A stretch of DNA of 15,070 nt from Sulfitobacter sp. Its GTDB lineage: Bacteria; Pseudomonadota; Alphaproteobacteria; Rhodobacterales; Rhodobacteraceae. The stretch lies in contig JAPKCR010000009.1 in NCBI GenBank assembly GCA_026421135.1, positions 1-15,070 of the forward strand, written 5' to 3'. Shown here one piece after another: positions 1 to 6,976 of this stretch; position 1 is the stretch's first letter, and each line of letters begins with the position of its first letter. Both the position numbers and the translations under genes were made by a program. Below the pieces are notes generated by a model, which was not told where the DNA came from, ran no database searches, and was given only the letters and a program-made list of their open reading frames with translations.

Positions 1-413
1 CGCGAGAGGGCTGCTTGCATGGTGGATCGCAAGGCTGCTTGGTGACGAGCGTCAGCCCCTGCGTATTTTTCCGGATAAAACGTCATACGCAGCGCAGGAT
101 GAACGGTGTTCGATATGAAAAACAACCACTTAAGAAAATCCGCGCGTTTGGGGCTGTGCACCTTTGGCCCTAATTCGCCATGCCGGTCCGTCAACCAAAG
201 CAGAATAGCCCCGGTTTCAAAGATCGCGCCATCGGGGCATTCCAACACAGGGATCAACCCGTGCGGGTTTAGCGCCAGATAGGCTGGCGAGGTTTGCGCC
301 GACGCTGCCCGATCAACCAAGACGGTACGATAGGGCTGGCCCAATGCCTCAAGCGCCAACCGGATGATAAGCGAAGCATTGTCCGGCGCATAGTGAAGGA
401 TATAGCTGTTCAT
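1..413 (-). CDS. Glutathione S-transferase family protein, N-terminal part (runs off the window)
   Basis: This minus-strand gene starts at the ATG at 413-411 and stays open for 137 codons to the window edge, so its C-terminal part is missing. The start reads MNSYILHYAPDNASLIIRLALEALG, a thioredoxin-fold first strand and helix with a Ser in the region where GSTs carry the catalytic Ser/Tyr/Cys. About 50 residues in comes NPHGLIPVLECPDGAIFETGAILLWL, the classic glutathione-binding segment (cis-Pro loop, then the acidic-polar E-T/S pair). The helical C-terminal domain begins after HGELGPKVHSPKRADF. These enzymes conjugate or reduce substrates with glutathione in the cytosol; the substrate cannot be read from the sequence. 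It lies 88 bp downstream of the ICMT-like gene on the same strand and may share its transcript. Only a weak ribosome site (ACGAG) precedes the ATG. Confidence 0.85.
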   Translation of the reverse strand, partial: MNSYILHYAPDNASLIIRLALEALGQPYRTVLVDRAASAQTSPAYLALNPHGLIPVLECPDGAIFETGAILLWLTDRHGELGPKVHSPKRADFLKWLFFISNTVHPALRMTFYPEKYAGADARHQAALRSTMQAALS

Positions 414-501
414 ACTCGTGTGTTAGCAAATTGCAGACTGACAGAGCGATTGAAAACGACATTTCCTCGCGCATTGCAGAAGGCGCAGTCAGAAAACGCG
501 C

Positions 502-990
502 CTAGCTAGGCCGCAACGCACCGTCTTCGACGCCGATACGGTGGTACAGCATGGCGGCATTTAGCACGCTGAACAGAAGCGCAACCCAGACCAAACCCAG
601 CACCATCGGGGCCGCGAAAATCTCGAACACGACAAGGGTGTAATTCGGGTGCGGAATAAACCGAAACGGCCCTTTGGCCACAAGGGGTTCGTCGATAACG
701 ATGATCCGCGTGGTCCAGCGCCGGCCCAAGGTGTCAAGGATCCAGACCCGAAAAACCTGAAAGACCGCATAAAGGGCCAGCCAGCCAAGGTGGATTTCTT
801 GGGAGAAGCCAAAGATCAGCAAGCACAACACCCACGCGCTGTGTAGGGCGACCATTACAGGATAGTGGGCAGCACCAACCTCATGTGCCCCGCGCGCCAG
901 CAAGGCTGCGGTGTTGCGTTTTGCGATGACAAGCTCGCCCAACCGTTGAACAACGATAAATGCGAGAAAGAGGAATGTACCAAGTGTCAT
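502..990 (-). CDS. ICMT-like membrane methyltransferase, partner of the type III PKS
   Basis: This is a 162-residue integral membrane protein with hydrophobic segments at about residues 3-18, 42-62, 68-84 and 118-146. It carries the hallmark of the isoprenylcysteine carboxyl methyltransferase family: GPFRFIPHPNY at 107-117, followed by RIGVEDGAL at 151-159, where the conserved E lies in the SAM-binding C-terminal part. I chose the ATG at 990 because its first A and the PKS stop form an ATGA overlap, the usual sign of coupled translation. A longer reading from 1044 would lie inside the PKS gene. Bacterial homologues beside type III PKSs (BpsB in Bacillus, SrsB in Streptomyces) methylate the alkylpyrone or alkylresorcinol products, so O-methylation of a lipid-like polyketide at the membrane is the inferred role. 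A protein substrate is unlikely, since bacteria do not normally prenylate CaaX proteins. Confidence 0.85.
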   Translation of the reverse strand: MTLGTFLFLAFIVVQRLGELVIAKRNTAALLARGAHEVGAAHYPVMVALHSAWVLCLLIFGFSQEIHLGWLALYAVFQVFRVWILDTLGRRWTTRIIVIDEPLVAKGPFRFIPHPNYTLVVFEIFAAPMVLGLVWVALLFSVLNAAMLYHRIGVEDGALRPS

Positions 991-2087
991 GGTGTCACCG
1001 TAAGCGGCAACATTGATGCGGTAAAGCCGGGGCCAAGAGCGCATAATGCTAATTGCCCGATTTGGCCTGATTTCAGCACGCGATCCAACACGAATAGCGC
1101 TGTGGGGGCCGACATGTTGCCCGCTGCACGCAAGATTTCGCGTTCGGCGTCCAAGCTGCCGCGGGGCAGATTCATCGTGCTTTCAATCGCCTCGAGCACC
1201 TTTGCCCCGCCGGGATGACAGACAAATCGGTCAATCGCCTCAAGCGGCAGATCAGCGCGGTCAAGCATCGCCAACACAGCTTTACGAAAGTTATCTTGTA
1301 CAAAGCTCGGGATAGAGCGGTCAAACACGACGCCAAGTCCGTTCTCATCAACATCCCAACCCATAATGCCCAAGGTATCGGGCCAGATGTGCTCTTGGCC
1401 GTCGCCCAGCGTCACCTTACCCGCCACCGCAGAACTGCCCGATCGTAGCACCGCCGCAGCGGCACCATCGCCGAACAAGACGGTTGCAATGATGTCAGCC
1501 TTTTGCAGCCGGTCCGTTCTGAAAGAAAGCGAACAGGCCTCGGCGGCGACCATCAGCACGGTTTGACCGTGTCGCGATGCGGCAAGCCTGCGCGCCAGCG
1601 AAAGACCCGTCACGCCGCCTGCGCAACCCAGACCGAATACCGGCACACGTTGTACGTCTGTACGAAATCCCATCGCCTTGAACGCCTGTGCCTCTAGCGT
1701 AGGGGTCGCGATGCCTGTGGAAGACACGGTAACGATCACGTCAACCTCGGCCGCGGCGCAATCTGCGTCAACAAGCGCAGCATTTGCCGCATCAATGAAC
1801 ATTTGCGTGCCAGCCTGCTTATAGGCTGCACCGCGTTCGGCCCAGTTGTGGTCCTTTTCATACCACGCAACCGGTTGCACCAGATGCCGCATATCAACAC
1901 CAGCATTCTCGAACGCGGGGGCAAGCCGCTCAAAGTGCGTATAGCGCGGACCCAATAGGGCGCGGGCATAGTCTTGTGCCATAGCCTGAGGCAATTTGTG
2001 AGGTGGTAAAGCGGTTCCCAGACCTGCCAGTGTCACGCTGATAGCGTCCGCGACCTGCGCGATGGGGGGGCTGGACATCTGTAACAT
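987..2087 (-). CDS. Type III polyketide synthase (chalcone synthase-like)
   Basis: This is a 366-residue homodimeric thiolase-fold condensing enzyme. The catalytic triad is complete: Cys155 in FGLGCAGG, His291 in VCHPGG and Asn324 in AAGNMSAP. The C-terminal ALGPGFTASM matches the family GFGPG-type loop. Such enzymes extend an acyl-CoA starter with malonyl-CoA and cyclise the chain to pyrones, resorcinols or phloroglucinols. The starter is unknown, but pairing with an ICMT-like methyltransferase favours an alkylpyrone or alkylresorcinol product from a fatty acyl starter (inference). I prefer the ATG at 2087 because GAAAGAG lies 6 nt upstream of it; an in-frame GTG at 2120 and an ATG at 2078 are alternatives. 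The gene is divergent from rpiA, and its stop overlaps the start of the methyltransferase by 4 bp. Confidence 0.93.
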   Translation of the reverse strand: MLQMSSPPIAQVADAISVTLAGLGTALPPHKLPQAMAQDYARALLGPRYTHFERLAPAFENAGVDMRHLVQPVAWYEKDHNWAERGAAYKQAGTQMFIDAANAALVDADCAAAEVDVIVTVSSTGIATPTLEAQAFKAMGFRTDVQRVPVFGLGCAGGVTGLSLARRLAASRHGQTVLMVAAEACSLSFRTDRLQKADIIATVLFGDGAAAAVLRSGSSAVAGKVTLGDGQEHIWPDTLGIMGWDVDENGLGVVFDRSIPSFVQDNFRKAVLAMLDRADLPLEAIDRFVCHPGGAKVLEAIESTMNLPRGSLDAEREILRAAGNMSAPTALFVLDRVLKSGQIGQLALCALGPGFTASMLPLTVTP

Positions 2088-2140
2088 CTGGTACTCTTTC
2101 AAAGGCAAACTGCTGCACACAACGTAGCCCTATCTTAGGC

Positions 2141-2170
2141 GTTATCCAGTTTCAGCCTGTCCTTGTTCAA
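2141..2170 (-). promoter_or_regulatory. Possible sigma-70 promoter for the PKS-methyltransferase operon
   Basis: Read on the minus strand, TTGAAC (2170-2165) and GATAAC (2146-2141) are separated by 18 bp. Each matches four of six consensus bases. Transcription would begin near 2134, giving a leader of about 45 nt before the ATG at 2087. This is a by-eye match only. Confidence 0.3.
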
Positions 2171-2279
2171 CGGGCCTGCGACAAGAGTCACAAAGCCAGG
2201 TCGGTTTAGCAGGTTTTGAGGGGTCGCACCCATCGCCGTCAGAGTCTATAAGGGCAGCGATAAATCAGGAGTCGCTATC

Positions 2280-3068
2280 ATGGCCGGAGAACTGTCACCA
2301 ATTGACAAGGCGAAATTTGTAGCCGCCAAACGTGCCGCGCAATTTGTCGAAGACGGCATGCGCGTCGGGCTGGGCACGGGGTCAACCGCTGCATGGCTGG
2401 TGCGCTGTCTTGGCGAAATGGTGCGCGATGATGGTCTGCGGATCAAGGGTGTGCCGACGTCTTCACGTACGGCGCAGCTTGCCCGCGAAGTGGGTATCGA
2501 AGTCATCAGCCTGGACGAGGCGAAATGGCTGGACCTGACCATTGATGGTGCAGATGAATTTGACGGGGAACTGAACCTGATCAAAGGCGGCGGCGGTGCT
2601 TTGCTGCAAGAAAAGATCGTGGCGACCGCCTCCGACCAGATGGTGGTAATTGCCGATATCGGCAAAGAGGTTGAAACCCTTGGGGCATTCCCATTGCCCA
2701 TCGAGGTTATCCCCTTTGGCTGGCAAACGACCCAAGCCTTGGTCGAGGAAACGCTGATTTCGATGGATGTGTTAGGGCGCACGTCAACCTTGCGGATGAA
2801 TGGCGACATTCCCTTTATCACCGACGAGGGCAATTATATCATGGACTTGCACCTGAACCGGATCGGCAATGCGCGCCAATTGTCGCTGGTCATCAATCAG
2901 ATGCCGGGTGTTGTTGAAAACGGACTGTTCATTGATATCTGTGATGCAGTGGTGATCGGCTTTGGCGATGGCCGCGTCGAAGTACGCGACATCAACGAAG
3001 GTACGGTCGACCGTGATCGCATTGATTTCGTCGAGACGGACAATCTGTTTTCCGACTTGAACGACTAA
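2280..3068 (+). CDS. rpiA: Ribose-5-phosphate isomerase A
   Basis: This 262-residue cytosolic enzyme interconverts ribose 5-phosphate and ribulose 5-phosphate in the non-oxidative pentose phosphate pathway. Diagnostic motifs are GLGTGSTAAW at 30-39 (phosphate loop), DGADEFD at 89-95 and KGGGGALLQEK at 102-112. They supply the equivalents of the E. coli active-site residues Asp81, Asp84, Lys94 and Glu103, here Asp89, Asp92, Lys102 and Glu111. The protein is about 40 residues longer than E. coli RpiA, mostly through a C-terminal extension after about residue 235 that ends FVETDNLFSDLND. The start has a good ribosome site, AGGAG at 2267-2271, 8 nt before the ATG. The stop is only 20 bp before gor, so the two are probably cotranscribed. 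Confidence 0.97.
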   Translation: MAGELSPIDKAKFVAAKRAAQFVEDGMRVGLGTGSTAAWLVRCLGEMVRDDGLRIKGVPTSSRTAQLAREVGIEVISLDEAKWLDLTIDGADEFDGELNLIKGGGGALLQEKIVATASDQMVVIADIGKEVETLGAFPLPIEVIPFGWQTTQALVEETLISMDVLGRTSTLRMNGDIPFITDEGNYIMDLHLNRIGNARQLSLVINQMPGVVENGLFIDICDAVVIGFGDGRVEVRDINEGTVDRDRIDFVETDNLFSDLND

Positions 3069-3088
3069 TATTGAAGAGGCCCCGACCG

Positions 3089-4561
3089 ATGAGTGACTTT
3101 GATTTTGATCTATTTGTAATCGGTGGTGGCTCTGGCGGCGTCCGTGCAGCACGTGTTGCGGCCAGCGAACATGGGGTAAAGGTCGGCCTGGCCGAAGAAG
3201 ACCGCTATGGCGGGACCTGCGTGATCAGGGGCTGTGTGCCTAAAAAGCTGATGGTGTTCGCATCGGGTTATTCCGGATTGGCGGACGAGGCACAGGCCTA
3301 TGGCTGGGACATCAAACCCGGCACCTTCGACTGGCATTCCTTCCGCAAGCGCCTGCATGCTGAGCTTGACCGTCTTGAAAGCGTGTACCGCAAACTGCTG
3401 GCAGGGTCCGGCGTTGAAACCTTTGACGCCCACGCCACGATCAAGGATGCGCACACGGTGGAGTTGTCCACCGGAGAGGTAAAGACCGCCAAGCATATTC
3501 TGGTCGCAACCGGTGGCCGACCTGTGCGGCCCAATTTGCCAAATGCCGATTTGGGCATTGTGTCGGATGATATTTTCCACCTCGATAGACTGCCCAAGTC
3601 GATCCTGATCATCGGTGGCGGCTATATCGCTTGCGAATTCGCCTGTATCTTGCAGGGGCTTGGTGTCGAGGTCACACAATACTACCGTGGTGCGCAAATC
3701 CTGCGCGGCTTTGATGATGAGGCTCGTGGTCTGGTCGCTGAATCGATGCGCGAAAACGGCATCGACATTCACACCGGCACCAACATCGTTGAAATGGCGC
3801 TTGAAAACGACCATGAAGAAGGCAGCACCCCAAGCAATTCAGACGCGGCCATGGGGGCCACGGTAGAGCAGGCAGGCGAACTGAGCCGCCATAACGCGGC
3901 CGCCCGCCAAGGGACGCAAGGCCCGATCTGGGTAAAGTCCACCAACGGCGGTGAGAAAGTCTTTGATATGGTACTGTTCGCCACAGGCCGCACCCCGATG
4001 ACAAAAGACATGGGTCTCGAAGAGGTCGGCGTTAGCCTTGGCCGCGGGCAAGAAATCAAAGTTGACGAGTATAGCCAAACCGGCGTGCCGTCGATCTATG
4101 CCATTGGCGACGTGACCAACCGCGTAAACCTGACACCCGTAGCGATCCGCGAAGGTATGGCATTTGTCCAAACTGTCTTTGCCGGGAACCCGACACCGGT
4201 TGATCATGACCTGATCCCGTCGGCGATCTTTACGCAGCCTGAAATGGGCACCGTGGGCCTAAGCGAAGAAGATGCCCGGGACGCAGGCCCTGTCGAGATT
4301 TACGCGACATCCTTCCGCCCCATGCAAACGGCTTTTGCGGAACAGAATCAACGTGTGATGATGAAACTGATCGTGTGTCAGGACACCCGCGTTGTTCTTG
4401 GGTGCCACATCGTCGCACCAAATGCAGGCGAATTGATCCAACTGGTGGGCATCGCGGTAAAAGCGGGGCTGACAAAAGAACAGTTTGATGCGACGTGTGC
4501 AGTACATCCGACCATGTCCGAAGAACTGGTAACCATGCGTGAACCAACGCGGACTGCTTGA
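3089..4561 (+). CDS. gor: Glutathione-disulfide reductase, with an internal insertion
   Basis: This FAD enzyme reduces GSSG to 2 GSH with NADPH in the cytosol. FAD binding is shown by GGGSGG at 12-17. The redox-active disulfide is Cys44/Cys49 in GGTCVIRGCVPKK. The NADPH site is GGGYIACEFA at 176-185 with Arg200 and Arg206 (YYRG, ILRGFDD), the NADPH-type rather than NADH-type signature. The second FAD motif is YAIGD at 337-341, and the proton-relay His473/Glu478 lies in HPTMSEE. At 490 residues it is about 40 longer than the usual 450. The surplus is a polar stretch at about 239-278, just before the VFDMVLFATGRTP strand. I chose the ATG at 3089 (GAAGAGG at 3073-3079 upstream); an in-frame TTG at 3071 adds six residues without support. 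It follows rpiA by 20 bp. Confidence 0.95.
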   Translation: MSDFDFDLFVIGGGSGGVRAARVAASEHGVKVGLAEEDRYGGTCVIRGCVPKKLMVFASGYSGLADEAQAYGWDIKPGTFDWHSFRKRLHAELDRLESVYRKLLAGSGVETFDAHATIKDAHTVELSTGEVKTAKHILVATGGRPVRPNLPNADLGIVSDDIFHLDRLPKSILIIGGGYIACEFACILQGLGVEVTQYYRGAQILRGFDDEARGLVAESMRENGIDIHTGTNIVEMALENDHEEGSTPSNSDAAMGATVEQAGELSRHNAAARQGTQGPIWVKSTNGGEKVFDMVLFATGRTPMTKDMGLEEVGVSLGRGQEIKVDEYSQTGVPSIYAIGDVTNRVNLTPVAIREGMAFVQTVFAGNPTPVDHDLIPSAIFTQPEMGTVGLSEEDARDAGPVEIYATSFRPMQTAFAEQNQRVMMKLIVCQDTRVVLGCHIVAPNAGELIQLVGIAVKAGLTKEQFDATCAVHPTMSEELVTMREPTRTA

Positions 4562-4597
4562 AATACGGGCTGCTATGCCCAAGTTTAAATAAGACGA

Positions 4598-4613
4598 GAC
4601 CGCGTTTGCGGTC
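4598..4613 (+). promoter_or_regulatory. Small hairpin in the hflK leader
   Basis: GACCGC, loop GTTT, GCGGTC forms a perfect 6-bp stem in the 69-bp gap between gor and hflK. No T-run follows, so it is not a convincing intrinsic terminator. It could be an mRNA-processing or stability element, or chance. AGGGA at 4619-4623 then serves as the hflK ribosome site. Confidence 0.3.
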
Positions 4614-4630
4614 GTAACAGGGAAGAATTT

Positions 4631-5854
4631 ATGGCTGGAAATACAGGCGGCCCTTGGGGCGGCGGAGGAAACTCAGGCGGCGGAGATTCTGGCGGTGACC
4701 AGAACAAGCCAAACGGCAACCGACCAACAGGTGGGGGCCGCGGTCCCGGTGGCGACAAGCCCCAAATTCCCGAAATCGATGATCTGGTTAAAAAGGGTCA
4801 GGAACAGCTGCGCGTTTTAATGGGCGGCAAAGGCGGCAGCCGTGGAACACGCGGCTCTGGCGGTGGTAACGGTGCCAGCAATGGCCCTCGATTGACGCGC
4901 GGTACAGTCGGTCTGGGTGCATTGGCCGCCGTCGTTCTTTGGGGCATGGCCAGCTTTTACACGGTGCGCCCTGAACAGCAGTCGATTGAGCTTTTCCTTG
5001 GTGAATTTTCGGGCATTGGCACCGAAGGTCTGAACTTTGCGCCATGGCCGTTTGTGACAGCCGAAGTTTTCGACGTGACGACCAACCGTGCCGAAACCAT
5101 CGGCGCTGGGCGAACGGGGGGCGACAACGAAGGTTTGATGCTGACAACGGACGAAAACATCGTCGACATCGATTTTCAGGTGGTCTGGAACGTAAAGAAT
5201 GCGCAGGAATTCAAATTCTCGCTGCGTGATCCGACCGCGTCTGTCCGTGCGATTTCGGAATCAGCCATGCGTGAAATCATTGCGCAATCTGAACTGGCAC
5301 CGATCCTGAACCGTGACCGTGCCACGATCGAAGCAACAGCCCGCGAGCTGATCCAAACCACATTGGACAACCGCAAGACCGGCATCAACATCATCCGCGT
5401 CAACTTTAACAAGGTGGACCCGCCAAGGCAGACAGTGACTGTAACTGATGCAGATGGTCGGGTGACGCAGGAATCCGTGATCGACGCCTTCCGCGACGTT
5501 CAGGCCGCCGAGCAGGAACGCGACCGGGTTGAACGCCAAGCTGACGCTTATGCTAACCAGCGCACCGCCGAAGCACGCGGTCAATCTGCACAGCTTTTGG
5601 AAGCCGCCGAAGGCTACCGTGCGCGCGTTGTGAACGATGCTGTCGGTGAGGCGAGCCGTTTTGAGGCTGTTTTGACTGAATACTCTGCAGCACCAGAAGT
5701 GACACGCAAACGCTTGTACCTTGAAACCATGGAGAAAATCCTCGGCGACGTGGACAAGATCATTCTTGAAAACAACACGGATGGGGGCGGTCAAGGCGTT
5801 GTGCCATACCTGCCACTCAACGAATTGCGTAACTCGAACCGGGGGTCAAACTGA
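4631..5854 (+). CDS. hflK: HflK, subunit of the FtsH-modulating SPFH complex
   Basis: This 407-residue membrane protein forms the HflK-HflC cage that surrounds and restrains the FtsH protease at the inner membrane. Residues 1-90 are a Gly/Asn-rich, disordered cytoplasmic tail (MAGNTGGPWGGGGNSGG and similar), typical of HflK. A single membrane segment lies at about 92-111, followed by the periplasmic SPFH/band-7 domain beginning YTVRPEQQSIELFLG. A long Ala/Glu/Arg-rich helix (RDVQAAEQERDRVERQADAYANQRTAEARGQ) follows at roughly 290-330. A ribosome site AGGGA lies 7 nt before the ATG. Its TGA stop overlaps the hflC start (TGATG), so the two subunits are translationally coupled and likely made in equal amounts. 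It may read through from gor. Confidence 0.96.
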   Translation: MAGNTGGPWGGGGNSGGGDSGGDQNKPNGNRPTGGGRGPGGDKPQIPEIDDLVKKGQEQLRVLMGGKGGSRGTRGSGGGNGASNGPRLTRGTVGLGALAAVVLWGMASFYTVRPEQQSIELFLGEFSGIGTEGLNFAPWPFVTAEVFDVTTNRAETIGAGRTGGDNEGLMLTTDENIVDIDFQVVWNVKNAQEFKFSLRDPTASVRAISESAMREIIAQSELAPILNRDRATIEATARELIQTTLDNRKTGINIIRVNFNKVDPPRQTVTVTDADGRVTQESVIDAFRDVQAAEQERDRVERQADAYANQRTAEARGQSAQLLEAAEGYRARVVNDAVGEASRFEAVLTEYSAAPEVTRKRLYLETMEKILGDVDKIILENNTDGGGQGVVPYLPLNELRNSNRGSN

Positions 5855-6753
5855 TGCGTAAGGCAAATATTATTATCCCGGTTATCGTGATTGCGGCGAT
5901 CGTCTTGCTGTCCTCGATTTTTATCGTCGATGAACGTGAAAAGGCACTGGTTCTGCGCTTTGGCCAGATCAAACAGGTCCGTGAAAATGCCGGCATCGGC
6001 TTTAAAATTCCGCTGTTGGACGAGGTCGTGCGCTATGACGACCGTATCTTGTCTCTTGAAACCCCCATGATCGAAGTCACGCCAGCCGATGACCGACGTT
6101 TGGAAGTCGATGCGTTCGTACTTTATCGCATCGTGGACGTCCGCCAGTTCCGCCAAGCGTTGGGCACCGACGGTGAGCGTCAAGCTGAGATCCAGCTGAA
6201 CGGTATTCTTGATGGTCAGATCCGTGCGGTTCTGGGTTCGCAAGGTGTCACATCGAACACCATCTTGTCGCCCGAACGGTCGGCATTGATGGACCAGATC
6301 CGCGAACGGTCTGATGCACGTGCGCAGGCTTTGGGTCTTGATGTTGTGGACGTGCGTTTGCGTCAAACCAACCTGCCAGAGCAGAACTTTGATGCGACAT
6401 TGCAGCGGATGATTGCGGAACGTGCCCGCGAAGCAACCGATGAACGCGCCCGTGGCCGCGAAGCCGCGCAGCGTGTAACAGCCCTAGCGGATCGTACTTA
6501 CGAAGAGATCCTGTCGGAAGCCCGTCGTGATGCCCGCATCACTGAAGGTGAAGCAGATGCTGCGCGCAACAAAATCTTTGCTGAGGCCTACTCAAAGGAT
6601 GCGGAGTTCTTTGAATTCTACCGCTCTTTGAGTGCCTACGAAGAGGCGTTGCAGGGGAAGAATTCGACCATGGTGATGTCACCTGACAGCGAGTTCTTTA
6701 ACTACCTGCGTTCGGACCAGGGCAGCCGCTCGGTCGAGGGTGAATCAAACTAA
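5854..6753 (+). CDS. hflC: HflC, subunit of the FtsH-modulating SPFH complex
   Basis: This 299-residue partner of HflK has an N-terminal membrane anchor at about residues 5-24 (IIIPVIVIAAIVLLSSIFIV). The band-7 segment VDEREKALVLRFGQIKQV follows, typical of HflC. The SPFH domain runs to about residue 190, then comes a charged coiled coil rich in ERAREATDERARGREAAQR. The C-terminal segment (FFEFYRSLSAYEEAL) matches the conserved end of the family. It starts on the last base of the hflK stop codon and has little ribosome site of its own, so coupling is expected. It is the last gene before a strong terminator at 6778-6807. Confidence 0.96.
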   Translation: MRKANIIIPVIVIAAIVLLSSIFIVDEREKALVLRFGQIKQVRENAGIGFKIPLLDEVVRYDDRILSLETPMIEVTPADDRRLEVDAFVLYRIVDVRQFRQALGTDGERQAEIQLNGILDGQIRAVLGSQGVTSNTILSPERSALMDQIRERSDARAQALGLDVVDVRLRQTNLPEQNFDATLQRMIAERAREATDERARGREAAQRVTALADRTYEEILSEARRDARITEGEADAARNKIFAEAYSKDAEFFEFYRSLSAYEEALQGKNSTMVMSPDSEFFNYLRSDQGSRSVEGESN

Positions 6754-6777
6754 ACCCGCGCAGCGATCCAAGATTAG

Positions 6778-6807
6778 AAAGGGCCGGCCATTGCGCTGGC
6801 CCTTTTT
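6778..6807 (+). terminator. Intrinsic terminator after hflC
   Basis: AAAGGGCCGGC at 6778-6788 pairs with GCTGGCCCTTT at 6795-6805 (11 bp with one G-T pair), with a 6-nt loop. The right arm runs into a T-run at 6803-6807. Position and shape fit a strong rho-independent terminator that separates hflKC from the protease gene. Confidence 0.85.
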
Positions 6808-6859
6808 GCAATATTGTCCCAAATTTGCGTGATTGAGGGCGATCCAAAGCGGTATGCCT

Positions 6860-6887
6860 GTTGACTTGCGCGTGATCGTTCCCATCT
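6860..6887 (+). promoter_or_regulatory. Possible heat-shock (RpoH-type) promoter for the Do protease
   Basis: GTTGACT at 6860-6866 is followed after 13 bp by TCCCATCT at 6880-6887. This resembles the RpoH pattern (CTTGAAA, spacer, CCCCATNT), matching the TTGA core and seven of the eight -10 bases. The same TTGACT could be a sigma-70 -35 box with CATCTT as a poor -10. The leader to the ATG at 6977 would be about 80 nt. Heat-shock control fits the function of the gene but is inferred from a visual match. Confidence 0.35.
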
Positions 6888-6976
6888 TTCGCCTTGCAGC
6901 ACTGACATTGCGGATGCACTCTGGTGTCAGAAAATTTGGGGTCTCTTGGTCCCGCCCTTTGTTCAGGAGATAATGA

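Noticed and set aside
990..1044. Longer start for the ICMT-like gene adding 18 residues
   Set aside because: The added part lies inside the PKS coding region in another frame. The ATG at 990 gives the 4-bp overlap and a normal N-terminus beginning directly with a membrane segment.
3110..3814. Long open frame (234 codons) antisense to gor
   Set aside because: It lies wholly opposite a well-supported glutathione reductase gene, shows no recognisable domain and is explained by codon bias of the sense strand.
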